From positions 1 to 22,481 of the forward strand of contig CANKBT010000011.1 in assembly GCA_947479995.1 (NCBI GenBank): 22,481 nt of DNA, written 5' to 3'. Positions within the stretch are counted from its first letter, which is position 1, and the number at the start of each line of letters is the position of its first letter. This document shows positions 1-7,702 of this stretch, piece by piece. A program made the position numbers and the translations under genes. The notes under the pieces were generated by a model that was not told the origin of the DNA, did not search any database, and saw only the letters and a list, made by a program, of their open reading frames with translations. Source of the DNA: Frankiaceae bacterium. GTDB taxonomy: Bacteria > Actinomycetota > Actinomycetes > Mycobacteriales > SCTD01.

Positions 1-984
1 CAGCTCGACGCGATCAGCCCCGAGCTCGACCCGCTCGCCGACGCCCTGGCGGCGCTGATCGCCGGCGGGAAGCGGCTGCGCCCGGCGTTCTGCTACTGGG
101 GCCACCTCGGGGCGGGCGGCCAGGACAGCGACGCGCTCGTCGTGGCCGCGTCGGCGCTCGAGCTGTTCCAGGCGTGCGCGCTCATCCACGACGACGTCAT
201 GGACGGCAGCGACACCCGTCGCGGCCAGCCGGCGGTGCACCGGCGCTTCAGCGCGCTGCACCGCAGCGAGGGCTGGCTCGGCGACCCGGAGGGCTTCGGC
301 GCCGGCGCCGCGATCCTGCTCGGCGACCTGTGCCTGGCGTGGTCCGACGAGATGCTCACCACGAGCGGCCTGCCCGCGGAGGCGCTGCGCACGGGCGTGC
401 CGGTCTTCGCCGAGATGCGCTCGGAGCTCATGGCCGGGCAGTACCTCGACCTGCTCGAGCAGGCGCGCGGCGGCGGCTCGATCGAGCGCGCCCTGCGCGT
501 GCTGCGCTACAAGTCGGCCAAGTACACGATCGAGAAGCCGCTGCACCTCGGCGCCGCGCTCGCCGGCGCCGGGCCCGACGTGCTGCGTGCCCTGTCGGGC
601 TACGGGCTGCCGCTCGGCGAGGCGTTCCAGCTGCGCGACGACGTGCTCGGCGTCTTCGGCGACCCGGCCGAGACCGGCAAGCCCGCCGGCGACGACCTGC
701 GCGAGGGCAAGCGCACGGTGCTCGTGGCGATGGCGCTCGAGGCCGCCGACGCCCGGCAGAGCGCCGTCGTGCGCCGCCACCTCGGCGACCCGCACCTGGG
801 CCCGGAGGGCGTCGCCGCGCTGCGCGCGGTGCTCACCGAGACCGGCGCCCTCGACCGCGTCGAGGCCCTCGTGCGCAGCCGCACCGACGAGGCGCTCGCG
901 GCCCTCGAGGCGGGCCCGGTGACGGGCGTCGCCCGCACCGCGCTGCAGGAGCTGGCGGTCGCCGCGACCGCGCGCACGACCTGA
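1..984 (+). CDS. idsA: Polyprenyl (geranylgeranyl-type) diphosphate synthase, 5'-truncated by window edge
   Basis: Trans-prenyltransferase that condenses IPP with allylic diphosphates; in this context it most likely makes the GGPP used by CrtB. The frame is open from base 1 and ends at TGA 982-984, leaving 327 visible residues; the true start lies upstream. Family landmarks are present: GGKRLRP at visible residues 22-28, first Asp-rich motif DDVMD at 64-68 (bases 190-204), and second Asp-rich region DDVLGVFGD at 213-221 (bases 637-663). The missing N-terminus is probably short, since family members run about 340-360 residues. The methionine aminopeptidase promoter begins 10 bp after the stop. 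Synteny with M. tuberculosis Rv2173 (idsA2), Rv2175c, pknL and aroG supports orthology to idsA2. Product chain length (C15, C20 or C25) cannot be read from the sequence; GGPP is inferred from the carotenoid genes. Confidence 0.93.
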   Translation, partial: QLDAISPELDPLADALAALIAGGKRLRPAFCYWGHLGAGGQDSDALVVAASALELFQACALIHDDVMDGSDTRRGQPAVHRRFSALHRSEGWLGDPEGFGAGAAILLGDLCLAWSDEMLTTSGLPAEALRTGVPVFAEMRSELMAGQYLDLLEQARGGGSIERALRVLRYKSAKYTIEKPLHLGAALAGAGPDVLRALSGYGLPLGEAFQLRDDVLGVFGDPAETGKPAGDDLREGKRTVLVAMALEAADARQSAVVRRHLGDPHLGPEGVAALRAVLTETGALDRVEALVRSRTDEALAALEAGPVTGVARTALQELAVAATARTT

Positions 985-993
985 CGGCGCTCG

Positions 994-1009
994 TAGCATG
1001 AGGGGCGTG
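994..1009 (+). promoter_or_regulatory. -10-only leaderless promoter of map
   Basis: TAGCAT at 994-999 is followed by 7 nt and then GTG 1007. This puts the expected transcription start on the start codon. It favours GTG 1007 over ATG 998, which would lie inside the -10 element. No convincing -35 is visible. Confidence 0.6.
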
Positions 1010-2017
1010 ACCGCCCCCGCCCTCGCCGCCAACGACCCGTGCTGGTGCGGCAGCGGCCGCCGGTACAAGCGGTGCCACCGCCTGGCCGACCTCGACCCCG
1101 AGCGCGCCGCCCGCGAGGCCGCGCAGCGCGAGGCCGCGGCCCGGCAGGCCGCCTCGCTCGTGCGCCCCGGGCGGGTCTCCCCGCGGCGCCCGGTGCCCGC
1201 GCACATCCCGCGGCCGTCGTACGCCCTCGATCCGCGGGGGCACGACAAGCTCCGCGAGAGCGGTGCGCCCAAGGACGCCGACACCATCGCGCGCATGCGG
1301 CGCGCCGGGCGCGCGGCGGCCGAGGTGCTCGCCGAGGTCGGCGCGGCCGTGGCGCCGGGCGTCACGACCGACGAGCTCGACCGCGTCGTGCACGAGGCGT
1401 GCCTCGCGCGCGGCGGCTACCCGAGCCCGCTGGGCTACGGCGGCGCCGTCATGCCCTTCCCGAAGTCGGTGTGCACCAGCGTCAACGAGGTCATCTGCCA
1501 CGGCATCCCCGACAGCACGGTGCTGCGCGACGGCGACATCGTGAACTGCGACGTGACGATCTACCTCGACGGCGTGCACGGCGACACCAACGCCACCTTC
1601 CTCGTCGGCGAGGTCGACGAGGCCTCGCGCGCGCTGGTGGAGGTGACGCGCGAGTGCCTCGACCTCGGCATCGCCGCCGTGCGGCCGGGCGGCACGGTGC
1701 GCGACATCGGCCGGGCCGTCCAGGCCCACGCGGAGGGCAAGGGCTACGGCGTCGTGCGCGCCTTCGTCGGCCACGGCGTCGGCCGGGCCTTCCACTCGCC
1801 GCCGCAGGTGCACCACTACGACCACCCCGGCGCCACGCAGCGCCTCGAGCCCGGCATGACCTTCACCGTCGAGCCGATGATCACGATCGGCGACCACGAG
1901 CACGTGATGTGGGACGACGGCTGGACGGCGGTGACCCGCGACCGGTCGCGCAGCGCGCAGTTCGAGCACACCCTGCTCGTCACCGACGACGGCGCCGAGG
2001 TGCTCACCAAGCTCTAG
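1007..2017 (+). CDS. map: Type I methionine aminopeptidase with N-terminal SEC-C zinc motif
   Basis: Cytosolic dimetal peptidase that removes the initiator methionine from nascent proteins. With GTG 1007 as start the protein has 336 residues. Residues 11-24 hold a SEC-C type zinc motif (PCWCGSG, then Cys23-His24), typical of actinobacterial MetAPs with an N-terminal extension and possibly used for ribosome docking. The catalytic pita-bread domain carries all five metal ligands: Asp182, Asp193, His256, Glu289 and Glu320, within the expected NCDVT, GDTN, GHGVG, TVEPM and FEHT contexts. ATG 998 is a possible alternative start adding three residues, but it overlaps the putative -10. The stop TAG (2015-2017) overlaps the stop of the convergent gene on the minus strand. 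No link to isoprenoid metabolism is evident; it simply follows the prenyl synthase. Confidence 0.95.
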   Translation: MTAPALAANDPCWCGSGRRYKRCHRLADLDPERAAREAAQREAAARQAASLVRPGRVSPRRPVPAHIPRPSYALDPRGHDKLRESGAPKDADTIARMRRAGRAAAEVLAEVGAAVAPGVTTDELDRVVHEACLARGGYPSPLGYGGAVMPFPKSVCTSVNEVICHGIPDSTVLRDGDIVNCDVTIYLDGVHGDTNATFLVGEVDEASRALVEVTRECLDLGIAAVRPGGTVRDIGRAVQAHAEGKGYGVVRAFVGHGVGRAFHSPPQVHHYDHPGATQRLEPGMTFTVEPMITIGDHEHVMWDDGWTAVTRDRSRSAQFEHTLLVTDDGAEVLTKL

Positions 2018-2040
2018 GGCGCGAGCCCCGCGTCGTCCTC
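2011..2040. repeat. Direct repeat copy 1 (30 bp), pairs with 2678-2707
   Basis: Bases 2011-2033 are identical to 2678-2700; after one mismatch a further 6 bp match (29 of 30). The repeat covers the map stop and the C-terminal codons (Ala-Gly-Leu-Ala-Pro-stop) of the minus-strand unknown gene. Confidence 0.85.
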
Positions 2041-2634
2041 ATCGACGCCCTCGTCGAGCCCCGCGTCCTCGAGCCACTGCTCGCGCAGGGCGACGGCGGG
2101 CGCCCAGGTGTCGAGGTGCACCTCGTCGTCGTCGTCGAGCAGCACGGCCTGCGTGGCATCAGCCCGGAGCTCGAGGCCGAGGGCCGGGAACCGCTCCGGC
2201 TCCACCAGCGCGTCGCCGTGCGCGAAGAGCTGGCTCACCGCGAAGGCCGGGTCGCGGACGAGCCGCCGCGCCTGCTCCTCGTCCGTCGGGCAGCAGTCCT
2301 GCAGGCGGCGCAGCGCCTCCTCGGCCAAGGCGTCGGGATCGGTCACGAGGACGTCGAGCCGGGCGAGCAGGGCCACACGGTCGCCGGATTGTGCCGGCTC
2401 CACCTCCAGCACGCCGCCGTCCTCCTCGGCGAGGAAGAGGTAGGGCCCGTCGTCCGGGTCGTCGTACAGCACCGCCGTGTAGCCGTCGAGCGCGTCCTGC
2501 AGGGCCTCGCCGCGCGCCAGGCGCGTGCCGTCCCCCGCGGCGACGGCGCGGGCGTGCGCCACCGCGGCGTCGGCCACGGCCTGCGCGGCAGCGCTCAGGG
2601 CGCTGGGGTCGATCGTGCGCGCGTCGGTCTCCAC
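2014..2634 (-). CDS. Acidic protein of unknown function
   Basis: I do not recognise this 206-residue protein. It is soluble (no signal peptide or membrane segment) and strongly acidic, with Asp/Glu runs near residues 60-75 (DDPDDGPYLF, then AEEDGG) and 170-175 (LDDDDE), an Ala-rich helical N-terminal 45 residues, and a Cys-Cys pair in a DCCPTDEEQ segment. Codon use matches the neighbours, so it looks like a real gene. It starts with GTG 2634, behind a weak -10-like GAGAGT. Its last codons (ED-x-AGLAP-stop) are shared with the upstream SRPBCC gene through a direct repeat. Its stop overlaps that of convergent map. The function cannot be inferred from its position. Confidence 0.75.
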   Translation of the reverse strand: METDARTIDPSALSAAAQAVADAAVAHARAVAAGDGTRLARGEALQDALDGYTAVLYDDPDDGPYLFLAEEDGGVLEVEPAQSGDRVALLARLDVLVTDPDALAEEALRRLQDCCPTDEEQARRLVRDPAFAVSQLFAHGDALVEPERFPALGLELRADATQAVLLDDDDEVHLDTWAPAVALREQWLEDAGLDEGVDEDDAGLAP

Positions 2635-2646
2635 GACCCGACTCTC
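2632..2646 (-). promoter_or_regulatory. Possible leaderless promoter of the acidic unknown gene
   Basis: On the minus strand GAGAGT (2646-2641) lies 6 nt before GTG 2634. Only the conserved A2 and T6 of a -10 are kept, so this is weaker than the other examples in the window; the spacing is exact. Confidence 0.35.
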
Positions 2647-2677
2647 GCAGTCGACCCGGCGCGCGTCAGCCGGGTTC

Positions 2678-2707
2678 GCTCTAGGGCGCGAGCCCCGCGT
2701 AGTCCTC
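2678..2707. repeat. Direct repeat copy 2 (30 bp), pairs with 2011-2040
   Basis: Second copy of the 23-bp identity plus 6 matching bases. It encodes the same Ala-Gly-Leu-Ala-Pro-stop tail in the SRPBCC gene. The copies are 667 bp apart and bracket the whole acidic-protein gene except its last codons. Confidence 0.85.
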
Positions 2708-3157
2708 CCAGCGCTGCGTGACGCGCTCGCCGGACACCACGCTCGCCATGCGGTCGAGGTAGAAGTGCCAGCCGGGAGCGGCGGCCGCGGCGTCCTGCGC
2801 CGAGGCGAAGCGCTGCGTGAGGCGCAGCGCGGTCGTCGCGCCCGCGTCGCGGAGGTCGAGCGCCACCCGCCACACCGGCGTGCCCGGCGCGCCGAAGGCG
2901 ACGACCAGCCGGTGAGGCCGGGCGCACTCCTCGACGGCGACCTCCTCGGTCGGGGCGCCCTCCTCGGCCGTCGGCGTCACCAGCACGCGGCCGGTCGACG
3001 GGTCGCCGGCCCACGTGCCGTACCAGAGCCCGCAGCGCTCGCTGTCGGCGAGCGCGCCCCACGCCCACGCGACCGGCGCGGGCAGCACGCGGTCGAAGCG
3101 CAGCACGACGCCGTCGCCGTCCGGCACCACCTCGCCCGGGGGCCTCGTCACGCTCAT
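2681..3157 (-). CDS. SRPBCC (AHSA1/START-like) domain protein
   Basis: A 158-residue protein with the fold signature of the SRPBCC/AHSA1 superfamily: an early beta strand containing RFDRVLPAPV, a helix with the W-x-WGALAD pattern, a WRVALDL strand and a C-terminal helix carrying GWHFYLDRM. These are small helix-grip proteins that bind hydrophobic ligands or act as co-chaperones; no specific ligand can be named. ATG 3157 has a good Shine-Dalgarno (GGGAAGGG ending 7 nt upstream), unlike most starts here. It is divergent from crtI, with about 50 bp between starts, so the two may share a regulatory region. A role in handling a hydrophobic carotenoid is possible but unsupported. The C-terminal AGLAP tail is identical to that of the neighbouring unknown gene. 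Confidence 0.85.
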   Translation of the reverse strand: MSVTRPPGEVVPDGDGVVLRFDRVLPAPVAWAWGALADSERCGLWYGTWAGDPSTGRVLVTPTAEEGAPTEEVAVEECARPHRLVVAFGAPGTPVWRVALDLRDAGATTALRLTQRFASAQDAAAAAPGWHFYLDRMASVVSGERVTQRWEDYAGLAP

Positions 3158-3198
3158 GCCCCGGCCCTTCCCGCCCGGCGGGGACGCGACCCTCGGCC

Positions 3199-3213
3199 TA
3201 CGCTCGCGACGTG
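3199..3213 (+). promoter_or_regulatory. Leaderless promoter of crtI
   Basis: TACGCT (3199-3204), 6 nt, then GTG 3211. No Shine-Dalgarno precedes the GTG, which fits a leaderless mRNA. Confidence 0.65.
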
Positions 3214-4734
3214 CGCACCGTCCAGGGCAAGACCGACCGCGTCGTCATCGTCGGAGCCGGCCTCGGCGGCCTGTCGGCCGCCCTGCGGCTGGCCGGAGCC
3301 GGGCGCGAGGTGACGGTGCTGGAGCGCGAGAGCGTGCCCGGCGGCCGCAACGGCCTGCTCGAGCTCGACGCGCCGGGCGGCGGCACCTATCGCTTCGACA
3401 CCGGCCCGACCGTCCTGACGATGCCCGACCTCATCGCGGACGCGCTCGACTGCGTCGGCGAGCGGCTCGAGGACTGGCTGACCCTCACGCCGGTCGACCC
3501 GCTCTACCGCGCCTACTACCCCGACGGCTCGACGCTCGACGTCAAGGCCGACCCGCAGGCGATGGCCGCGGAGGTCGAGCGCGTCTGCGGGCCGCAGGAG
3601 GCGCAGGGCTACCTGCGCTACGTCGACTTCGTCTCCAAGGTCTACCGGTACGAGATGAAGGACTTCATCGACCGCAACATCGACAGCCCCTTCGACCTCG
3701 TCACCCCGAACCTCGCGCGCCTGGTCGCCGCCGGCGGCTTCCGCAAGCTGGCGCCGAAGGTCGCGCAGCACCTCAAGGACCCGCGGACGCAGCGCGTGCT
3801 GTCGTTCCAGGCGATGTACGCCGGCCTGTCGCCGCACGACGCGCTCGCCATCTACAGCGTCATCGCCTACATGGACTCCGTCGCCGGCGTGTTCTTCCCC
3901 GAGGGCGGCATGCACGCCGTCCCGCGGGCGCTCGCAGGCGCGGCCGAGAAGCACGGCGTGCGCCTGGAGTACGGCCGCACGGTCGCGCGCGTGCTCGTCG
4001 AGCACGGCCGCGCGGTGGGCGTCGAGACCACCGACGGCGAGCGCTACGACGCCGACGTCGTCGTGCTCAACCCCGACCTGCCGGTGGCGTACGAGGAGCT
4101 GCTGCCCGGGCCGGCGCCGCGCCGCCTCGCGCGCATGGACTACTCCCCCAGCTGCTTCCTGCTGCTGGCCGGCTCGTCGCAGGGCTACAGCAAGACGGCC
4201 CACCACAACATCCACTTCGGCCGGCAGTGGCGCGAGGTCTTCGCCGACCTCATCGACCGCAAGCAGCTCATGTCCGACCCCTCGGTGCTCGTCACCGAGC
4301 CGACGCACAGCGACCCGTCGCTCGCGCCCGAGGGCAAGCACCTGTACTACGTGCTGTTCCCGACGCCCAACGCCTCGGCCGACATCGACTGGTCGGTCGT
4401 CGGCCCGCGCTACCGCGACGAGTGCGTCGCCCGGCTGGAGTCCCTCGGCTACGTCGGCTTCGGCGACGCCATCGAGGTCGAGGACGTCACGACGCCCGCG
4501 GACTGGCAGGCCCGCGGCATGGCGCAGGGCGCGCCCTTCGCCGCCGCGCACTCGTTCTTCCAGACCGGGCCGTTCCGCCCGCGCAACCTCGCGCGGGGCG
4601 TCGAGGGCGTGGTCTTCGCCGGCTCCGGCACGCAGCCCGGCGTCGGCGTGCCGATGGTGCTGCTGTCCGGGCGCCTGGCCGCCGAGCGCATCCTCGGCAA
4701 GGACCCGTCCTACCGGTCGCGCGCGCTGGCCTAG
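3211..4734 (+). CDS. crtI: Phytoene desaturase CrtI
   Basis: FAD-dependent desaturase that introduces double bonds into 15-cis-phytoene, normally giving lycopene in four steps, at the membrane. It has 507 residues, usual for the family. The N-terminal Rossmann motif GAGLGG is at residues 15-20, followed about 20 residues later by the ERE segment that binds the FAD ribose. The early RFDTGPTVLTMP segment is diagnostic of CrtI-type desaturases. The C-terminal FAD-closing motif FAGSGTQPGVGVPM lies near residues 469-482. The GTG start is placed by the leaderless promoter. After TAG (4732-4734) an orphan AGGAGG lies at 4736-4741. It heads a crtI - LVIVD protein - crtB group. Number of desaturations and cis/trans product are inferred from family precedent. 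Confidence 0.95.
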   Translation: MRTVQGKTDRVVIVGAGLGGLSAALRLAGAGREVTVLERESVPGGRNGLLELDAPGGGTYRFDTGPTVLTMPDLIADALDCVGERLEDWLTLTPVDPLYRAYYPDGSTLDVKADPQAMAAEVERVCGPQEAQGYLRYVDFVSKVYRYEMKDFIDRNIDSPFDLVTPNLARLVAAGGFRKLAPKVAQHLKDPRTQRVLSFQAMYAGLSPHDALAIYSVIAYMDSVAGVFFPEGGMHAVPRALAGAAEKHGVRLEYGRTVARVLVEHGRAVGVETTDGERYDADVVVLNPDLPVAYEELLPGPAPRRLARMDYSPSCFLLLAGSSQGYSKTAHHNIHFGRQWREVFADLIDRKQLMSDPSVLVTEPTHSDPSLAPEGKHLYYVLFPTPNASADIDWSVVGPRYRDECVARLESLGYVGFGDAIEVEDVTTPADWQARGMAQGAPFAAAHSFFQTGPFRPRNLARGVEGVVFAGSGTQPGVGVPMVLLSGRLAAERILGKDPSYRSRALA

Positions 4735-4769
4735 CAGGAGGTGCGCCGCCCGGCGTCGAAGCACCCGGG

Positions 4770-6419
4770 ATGAGCGACACCCCCCGCCCCGCTGCCCGCT
4801 GGCTCGCGACCGGCCTGCTGTGCGCTCTCGGCGCGGGCGTCGCCGTGGCGGCCCCCGAGGGCGCGTCCACGCAGGCGGCGCCCGGCCAGGCCGTCCCCGT
4901 GCCGGTGCTCACCGAGGGCGTGGGGCTGCTGGCGAACCTGCCCGTCCCCGCGGCCATCTCGATGGAGTTCGCGCGCACCGGCGAGTTCGCGTACGTCTCG
5001 AGCACGACCGGCATCTACACGCTCGACACCTCCGACCCGGAGGCGCCGCGCGTGCTCGGGGTGCTGCCGACCGTCAACTTCGAGAACGAGTCGATGACCT
5101 ACGGCGAGCGCCGCGGCGCCGACGGCGAGCTCGAGCGGTTCGTGCTGCTGGCGGTCGACCTCGTCGAGGCGGGCGCGGGCCTCGACCCGGCCGACCCCGA
5201 CCCGGGCAGCCTCAACGTCGGTGGGCTCGAGGTCGTGGTCGTCGACGTCACCGACCCGACCGCGCCGTTCGTCCGCGGCCGCGGGCCGGCGACGACGAGC
5301 ACGCACACCGCCCAGTGCCTGAGCCAGGAGCAGTGCGACTACGCCTACACCGCGGGCGACGGCGGCGCGTTCAGCATCATCGACCTGCGCGACCCGAGCG
5401 CCCCGGTCGAGCTGACGACGGTGCGCTCGCCGGCGGCTGGCCCGGGCGGCAGCGGCTTCGCCGACGGCGCGGGCCACTACTGGGACGTCGACGGCGCGGG
5501 CGTCGCGTGGCACACCGGCTCGGGCGGCACGGCGGCCTTCGACGTCACCGACCCGACCGCCCCGGTGCTGCTGGCCGCCACCGGCCCGCAAGGCCGCGCG
5601 CCCGGGCTCAACGACTTCATCCACCACAACTCGCGGCGCCCGAACGCCGAGCGCTTCGTGCCGGGCGCCGAACCCTCGCTCGCGAACGGCAACGTCCTGC
5701 TCGTCACCGAGGAGGACTACTTCGACGGGGGCGAGGAGGTGGTCTGCGCCAACGCCGGCTCCTTCCAGACCTGGTACGTCCCCGACCTCGACGGCGCGGC
5801 GTACCGCGCGGCGAACCCGACGGGCGACGTGCAGGACGTCGGCACCATCACCAACCTCGACGCCGTGCAGGCGCCGACGGAGTTTGGCGGCGGGCTGTCG
5901 ACGCCGGCCGCCGCGTTCTGCTCCGCGCACTGGTTCGACGTGCACCAGGACGGCTTCGTGGCGCAGGGCTGGTACGGCGCGGGCCTGCGCATCCTCGACG
6001 TCCGCGACCCGCGCGAGATCGCGCAGCTCGGCTACGCGACGTTCGGCGCGACCGAGGTCTGGGACGCCTACTGGGTGCCGCTGCGCGACGAGGCCGGCGT
6101 GGTCACCGGCCGGAAGAGCGACCTCGTCTACACGACCGACGCCGTGCGCGGCGTCGACGTCTTCGAGGTGGCGCTGCCGGCGGCGCCGACCGGCCCCGAG
6201 GCGCCGGAGGGCCCGCAGCAGCCGGGCGGGACGGGCGGCACCACCGGCACCGCCGGAGCGACGGGCACCAGCGGCACGACGGGCGGCTCGGGCACGACGG
6301 GGGCCACCGGCCGCCGCGGCGCGCTCGCCGCCACCGGCCTGCCGCTGCTGCTCCCGGCGGCCGGGCTGGTGCTGCTGCTCGGCGGCGCGGTCGTGCAGCG
6401 CCGGCGCCCGCTCGGCTGA
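4770..6419 (+). CDS. Secreted LVIVD-repeat surface protein with sortase E-type LAATG anchor
   Basis: A 549-residue exported protein. Residues 1-28 form a signal peptide (basic start, Leu/Ala core ending AVAA). About six LVIVD-type beta-propeller repeats follow, recognisable by the recurring I/V-D-V/L-x-DP-x-x-P motif (TLDTSDPEAP, VVDVTDPTAP, IIDLRDPSAP, AFDVTDPTAP, ILDVRDPREI). Three Cys residues near CLSQEQC and VCANAG could form disulfides. A Pro-rich then Gly/Thr-rich spacer (bases about 6180-6318) leads to LAATG (6324-6338), a hydrophobic helix and a QRRR tail. LAxTG is the motif used by class E sortases of high-GC actinobacteria, so cell-wall attachment is inferred. ATG 4770 lacks a well-placed ribosome site: the AGGAGG at 4736 is about 28 nt away. 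Its ligand or enzymatic role is unknown. Its place between crtI and crtB is unusual. Confidence 0.88.
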   Translation: MSDTPRPAARWLATGLLCALGAGVAVAAPEGASTQAAPGQAVPVPVLTEGVGLLANLPVPAAISMEFARTGEFAYVSSTTGIYTLDTSDPEAPRVLGVLPTVNFENESMTYGERRGADGELERFVLLAVDLVEAGAGLDPADPDPGSLNVGGLEVVVVDVTDPTAPFVRGRGPATTSTHTAQCLSQEQCDYAYTAGDGGAFSIIDLRDPSAPVELTTVRSPAAGPGGSGFADGAGHYWDVDGAGVAWHTGSGGTAAFDVTDPTAPVLLAATGPQGRAPGLNDFIHHNSRRPNAERFVPGAEPSLANGNVLLVTEEDYFDGGEEVVCANAGSFQTWYVPDLDGAAYRAANPTGDVQDVGTITNLDAVQAPTEFGGGLSTPAAAFCSAHWFDVHQDGFVAQGWYGAGLRILDVRDPREIAQLGYATFGATEVWDAYWVPLRDEAGVVTGRKSDLVYTTDAVRGVDVFEVALPAAPTGPEAPEGPQQPGGTGGTTGTAGATGTSGTTGGSGTTGATGRRGALAATGLPLLLPAAGLVLLLGGAVVQRRRPLG

Positions 6420-6443
6420 CGCCCGCCCGACTGACGTCCTCCC

Positions 6444-6465
6444 GGCCCGGCGCGCCCGCCGGGCC
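6444..6465 (+). terminator. GC-rich hairpin between the LVIVD gene and crtB
   Basis: Perfect 8-bp inverted repeat: GGCCCGGC (6444-6451) and GCCGGGCC (6458-6465) with a 6-nt loop, 25 nt after the LVIVD stop and just upstream of the crtB -10. There is no T-tract, so it could be a U-less actinobacterial terminator or simply GC-rich symmetry. Confidence 0.4.
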
Positions 6466-6468
6466 TGG

Positions 6469-6483
6469 CAGACTGCCCGGGTG
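6469..6483 (+). promoter_or_regulatory. Leaderless promoter of crtB
   Basis: CAGACT (6469-6474), 6 nt, then GTG 6481. This implies that crtB can be transcribed independently of crtI. Confidence 0.55.
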
Positions 6484-7398
6484 AGTGCACGCGAGCTCGA
6501 CGCCGCCGGCATCTCCGACCCCGCGCTGCGGGAGGCCTACACCGCCTGCCGGGCCCTCAACGCCGAGCACGGCCGCACGTACTTCCTGGCGACCCGGCTG
6601 CTGCCGGCCGCCAAGCGCCCGTACGTGCACGCGCTCTACGGCTTCGCGCGCTACGCCGACGAGATCGTCGACGACCTCGGCAGCACGCTGTCGACGGCGG
6701 AGAAGGCCGCGTGGCTGCAGGCGCTGTCGGACGACCCGCTCGGCCACGACTCGCCCGTCGCGCGGGCGCTCGCCGACACGGTGCAGCGGTGGGGCATCCC
6801 GCTGTCGCACGTCGAGGACTTCCTGGCCTCGATGCGCATGGACCTCACCGTCCGCGACTACGCGACCTACGACGACCTCATGACGTACGTGCACGGCTCG
6901 GCCGCCGTCATCGGCCTGCAGATGGTGCCGGTGCTCGAGCCGCTCGTGCCGCGCGAGGTCGCCGAGCCGTACGCCGCGGACCTCGGCGTCGCGTTCCAGC
7001 TCACCAACTTCGTGCGCGACGTCGGCGAGGACCTGCGCCGCGACCGCGTCTACCTGCCGCTGGAGGACCTCGACGCCTTCGGCGTCACCCGCGAGCACCT
7101 CGCCCGCGGCGTGGTCGACGGGCCGGTGCGCCGCCTGCTGGCGTTCGAGGTGGCGCGCTGCCGCGAGCTGTACCGCACGGCGCAGCACGGCGTGCGGCTG
7201 CTGCACCCGAGCAGCCGCCCGTGCATCGAGACGGCGCTGGCGCTGTACGGCGGCATCCTCGACGAGGTGGAGGCGGCCGACTACCGCGTGCTCGACCGGC
7301 GCGTGCGGGTGAGCGGCCCGCGCCGCGCGCGGGTCGCGGTGCCCGGGCTCGCCCGGGCCTGGCACGCCGCCCGGGTTTCGGGGGCACCCACGGGGTGA
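6481..7398 (+). CDS. crtB: 15-cis-phytoene synthase CrtB
   Basis: Joins two GGPP molecules head to head, via prephytoene diphosphate, to make phytoene, the first committed carotenoid step. The protein has 305 residues, as expected. Both Asp-rich Mg-diphosphate sites are intact: YADEIVDD (Asp60, Asp64, Asp65) and NFVRDVGED (Asp180, Glu183, Asp184), along with the LPAAKRP and YCxxxA-equivalent VHGSAAVIG helices of the squalene/phytoene synthase fold. GTG 6481 is the first codon after a -10-like CAGACT. The C-terminus (after about residue 275) is Arg/Ala-rich and poorly conserved, as usual. The DUF6480 gene follows 10 nt later. Substrate GGPP would come from the prenyl synthase at the left edge. 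Confidence 0.95.
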   Translation: MSARELDAAGISDPALREAYTACRALNAEHGRTYFLATRLLPAAKRPYVHALYGFARYADEIVDDLGSTLSTAEKAAWLQALSDDPLGHDSPVARALADTVQRWGIPLSHVEDFLASMRMDLTVRDYATYDDLMTYVHGSAAVIGLQMVPVLEPLVPREVAEPYAADLGVAFQLTNFVRDVGEDLRRDRVYLPLEDLDAFGVTREHLARGVVDGPVRRLLAFEVARCRELYRTAQHGVRLLHPSSRPCIETALALYGGILDEVEAADYRVLDRRVRVSGPRRARVAVPGLARAWHAARVSGAPTG

Positions 7399-7408
7399 GG
7401 CTGCAGGG

Positions 7409-7702
7409 GTGAGCAGCGACGCGCGACCCGGCGGCCAGGACGGCCCCGACGACACCCGCCGGATGAGCGAGACCCCCGGCCCCACCCCCGAGCAGAGCCC
7501 CGGCCTCGAGCCCGGCGGCAGCGTGACGCCCGGCGACACCCCGCCCGACGAGGGCAGCGAGAGCGGCGCCGCCGGCTCGCACCAGCCCAACGTCGGTCCG
7601 GTGAGCGGCAACCGCACGCCGGCCGCCATCGCGCTGACCGTCATCGGGCTGCTCGTGCTGGCCACCGCCGCGCTCGTGGTCGCCAGCTTCATCGCGCTCT
7701 AG
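7409..7702 (+). CDS. DUF6480 small single-pass membrane protein
   Basis: A 97-residue protein matching the DUF6480 pattern known from actinobacteria: a polar, Pro/Gly-rich front half with TPGLEPGG-like and VTPGDTPPDEGS segments, then one C-terminal hydrophobic helix (about residues 70-95, IALTVIGLLVLATAALVV). The function of the family is unknown. GTG 7409 sits 10 nt after the crtB stop with a GTGAGG ribosome-site-like sequence at 7395-7400, suggesting coupling to crtB. ATG 7463 would give a 79-residue product closer to the usual family length and cannot be excluded. The TAG stop (7700-7702) overlaps the TAG of convergent crtYd through CTAG. Confidence 0.8.
   Translation: MSSDARPGGQDGPDDTRRMSETPGPTPEQSPGLEPGGSVTPGDTPPDEGSESGAAGSHQPNVGPVSGNRTPAAIALTVIGLLVLATAALVVASFIAL

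Noticed and set aside
1039..2721. Long open frame (560 codons) in another frame over map and the unknown gene
   Set aside because: Its product is almost entirely Arg/Pro/Ala, the signature of a shadow frame in GC-rich DNA; the overlapping frames encode recognisable or better-composed proteins.
3015..4769. Upstream extension of the LVIVD-protein frame back to 3015
   Set aside because: The extension runs through the SRPBCC gene and all of crtI in a shadow frame; a normal signal peptide begins at ATG 4770.
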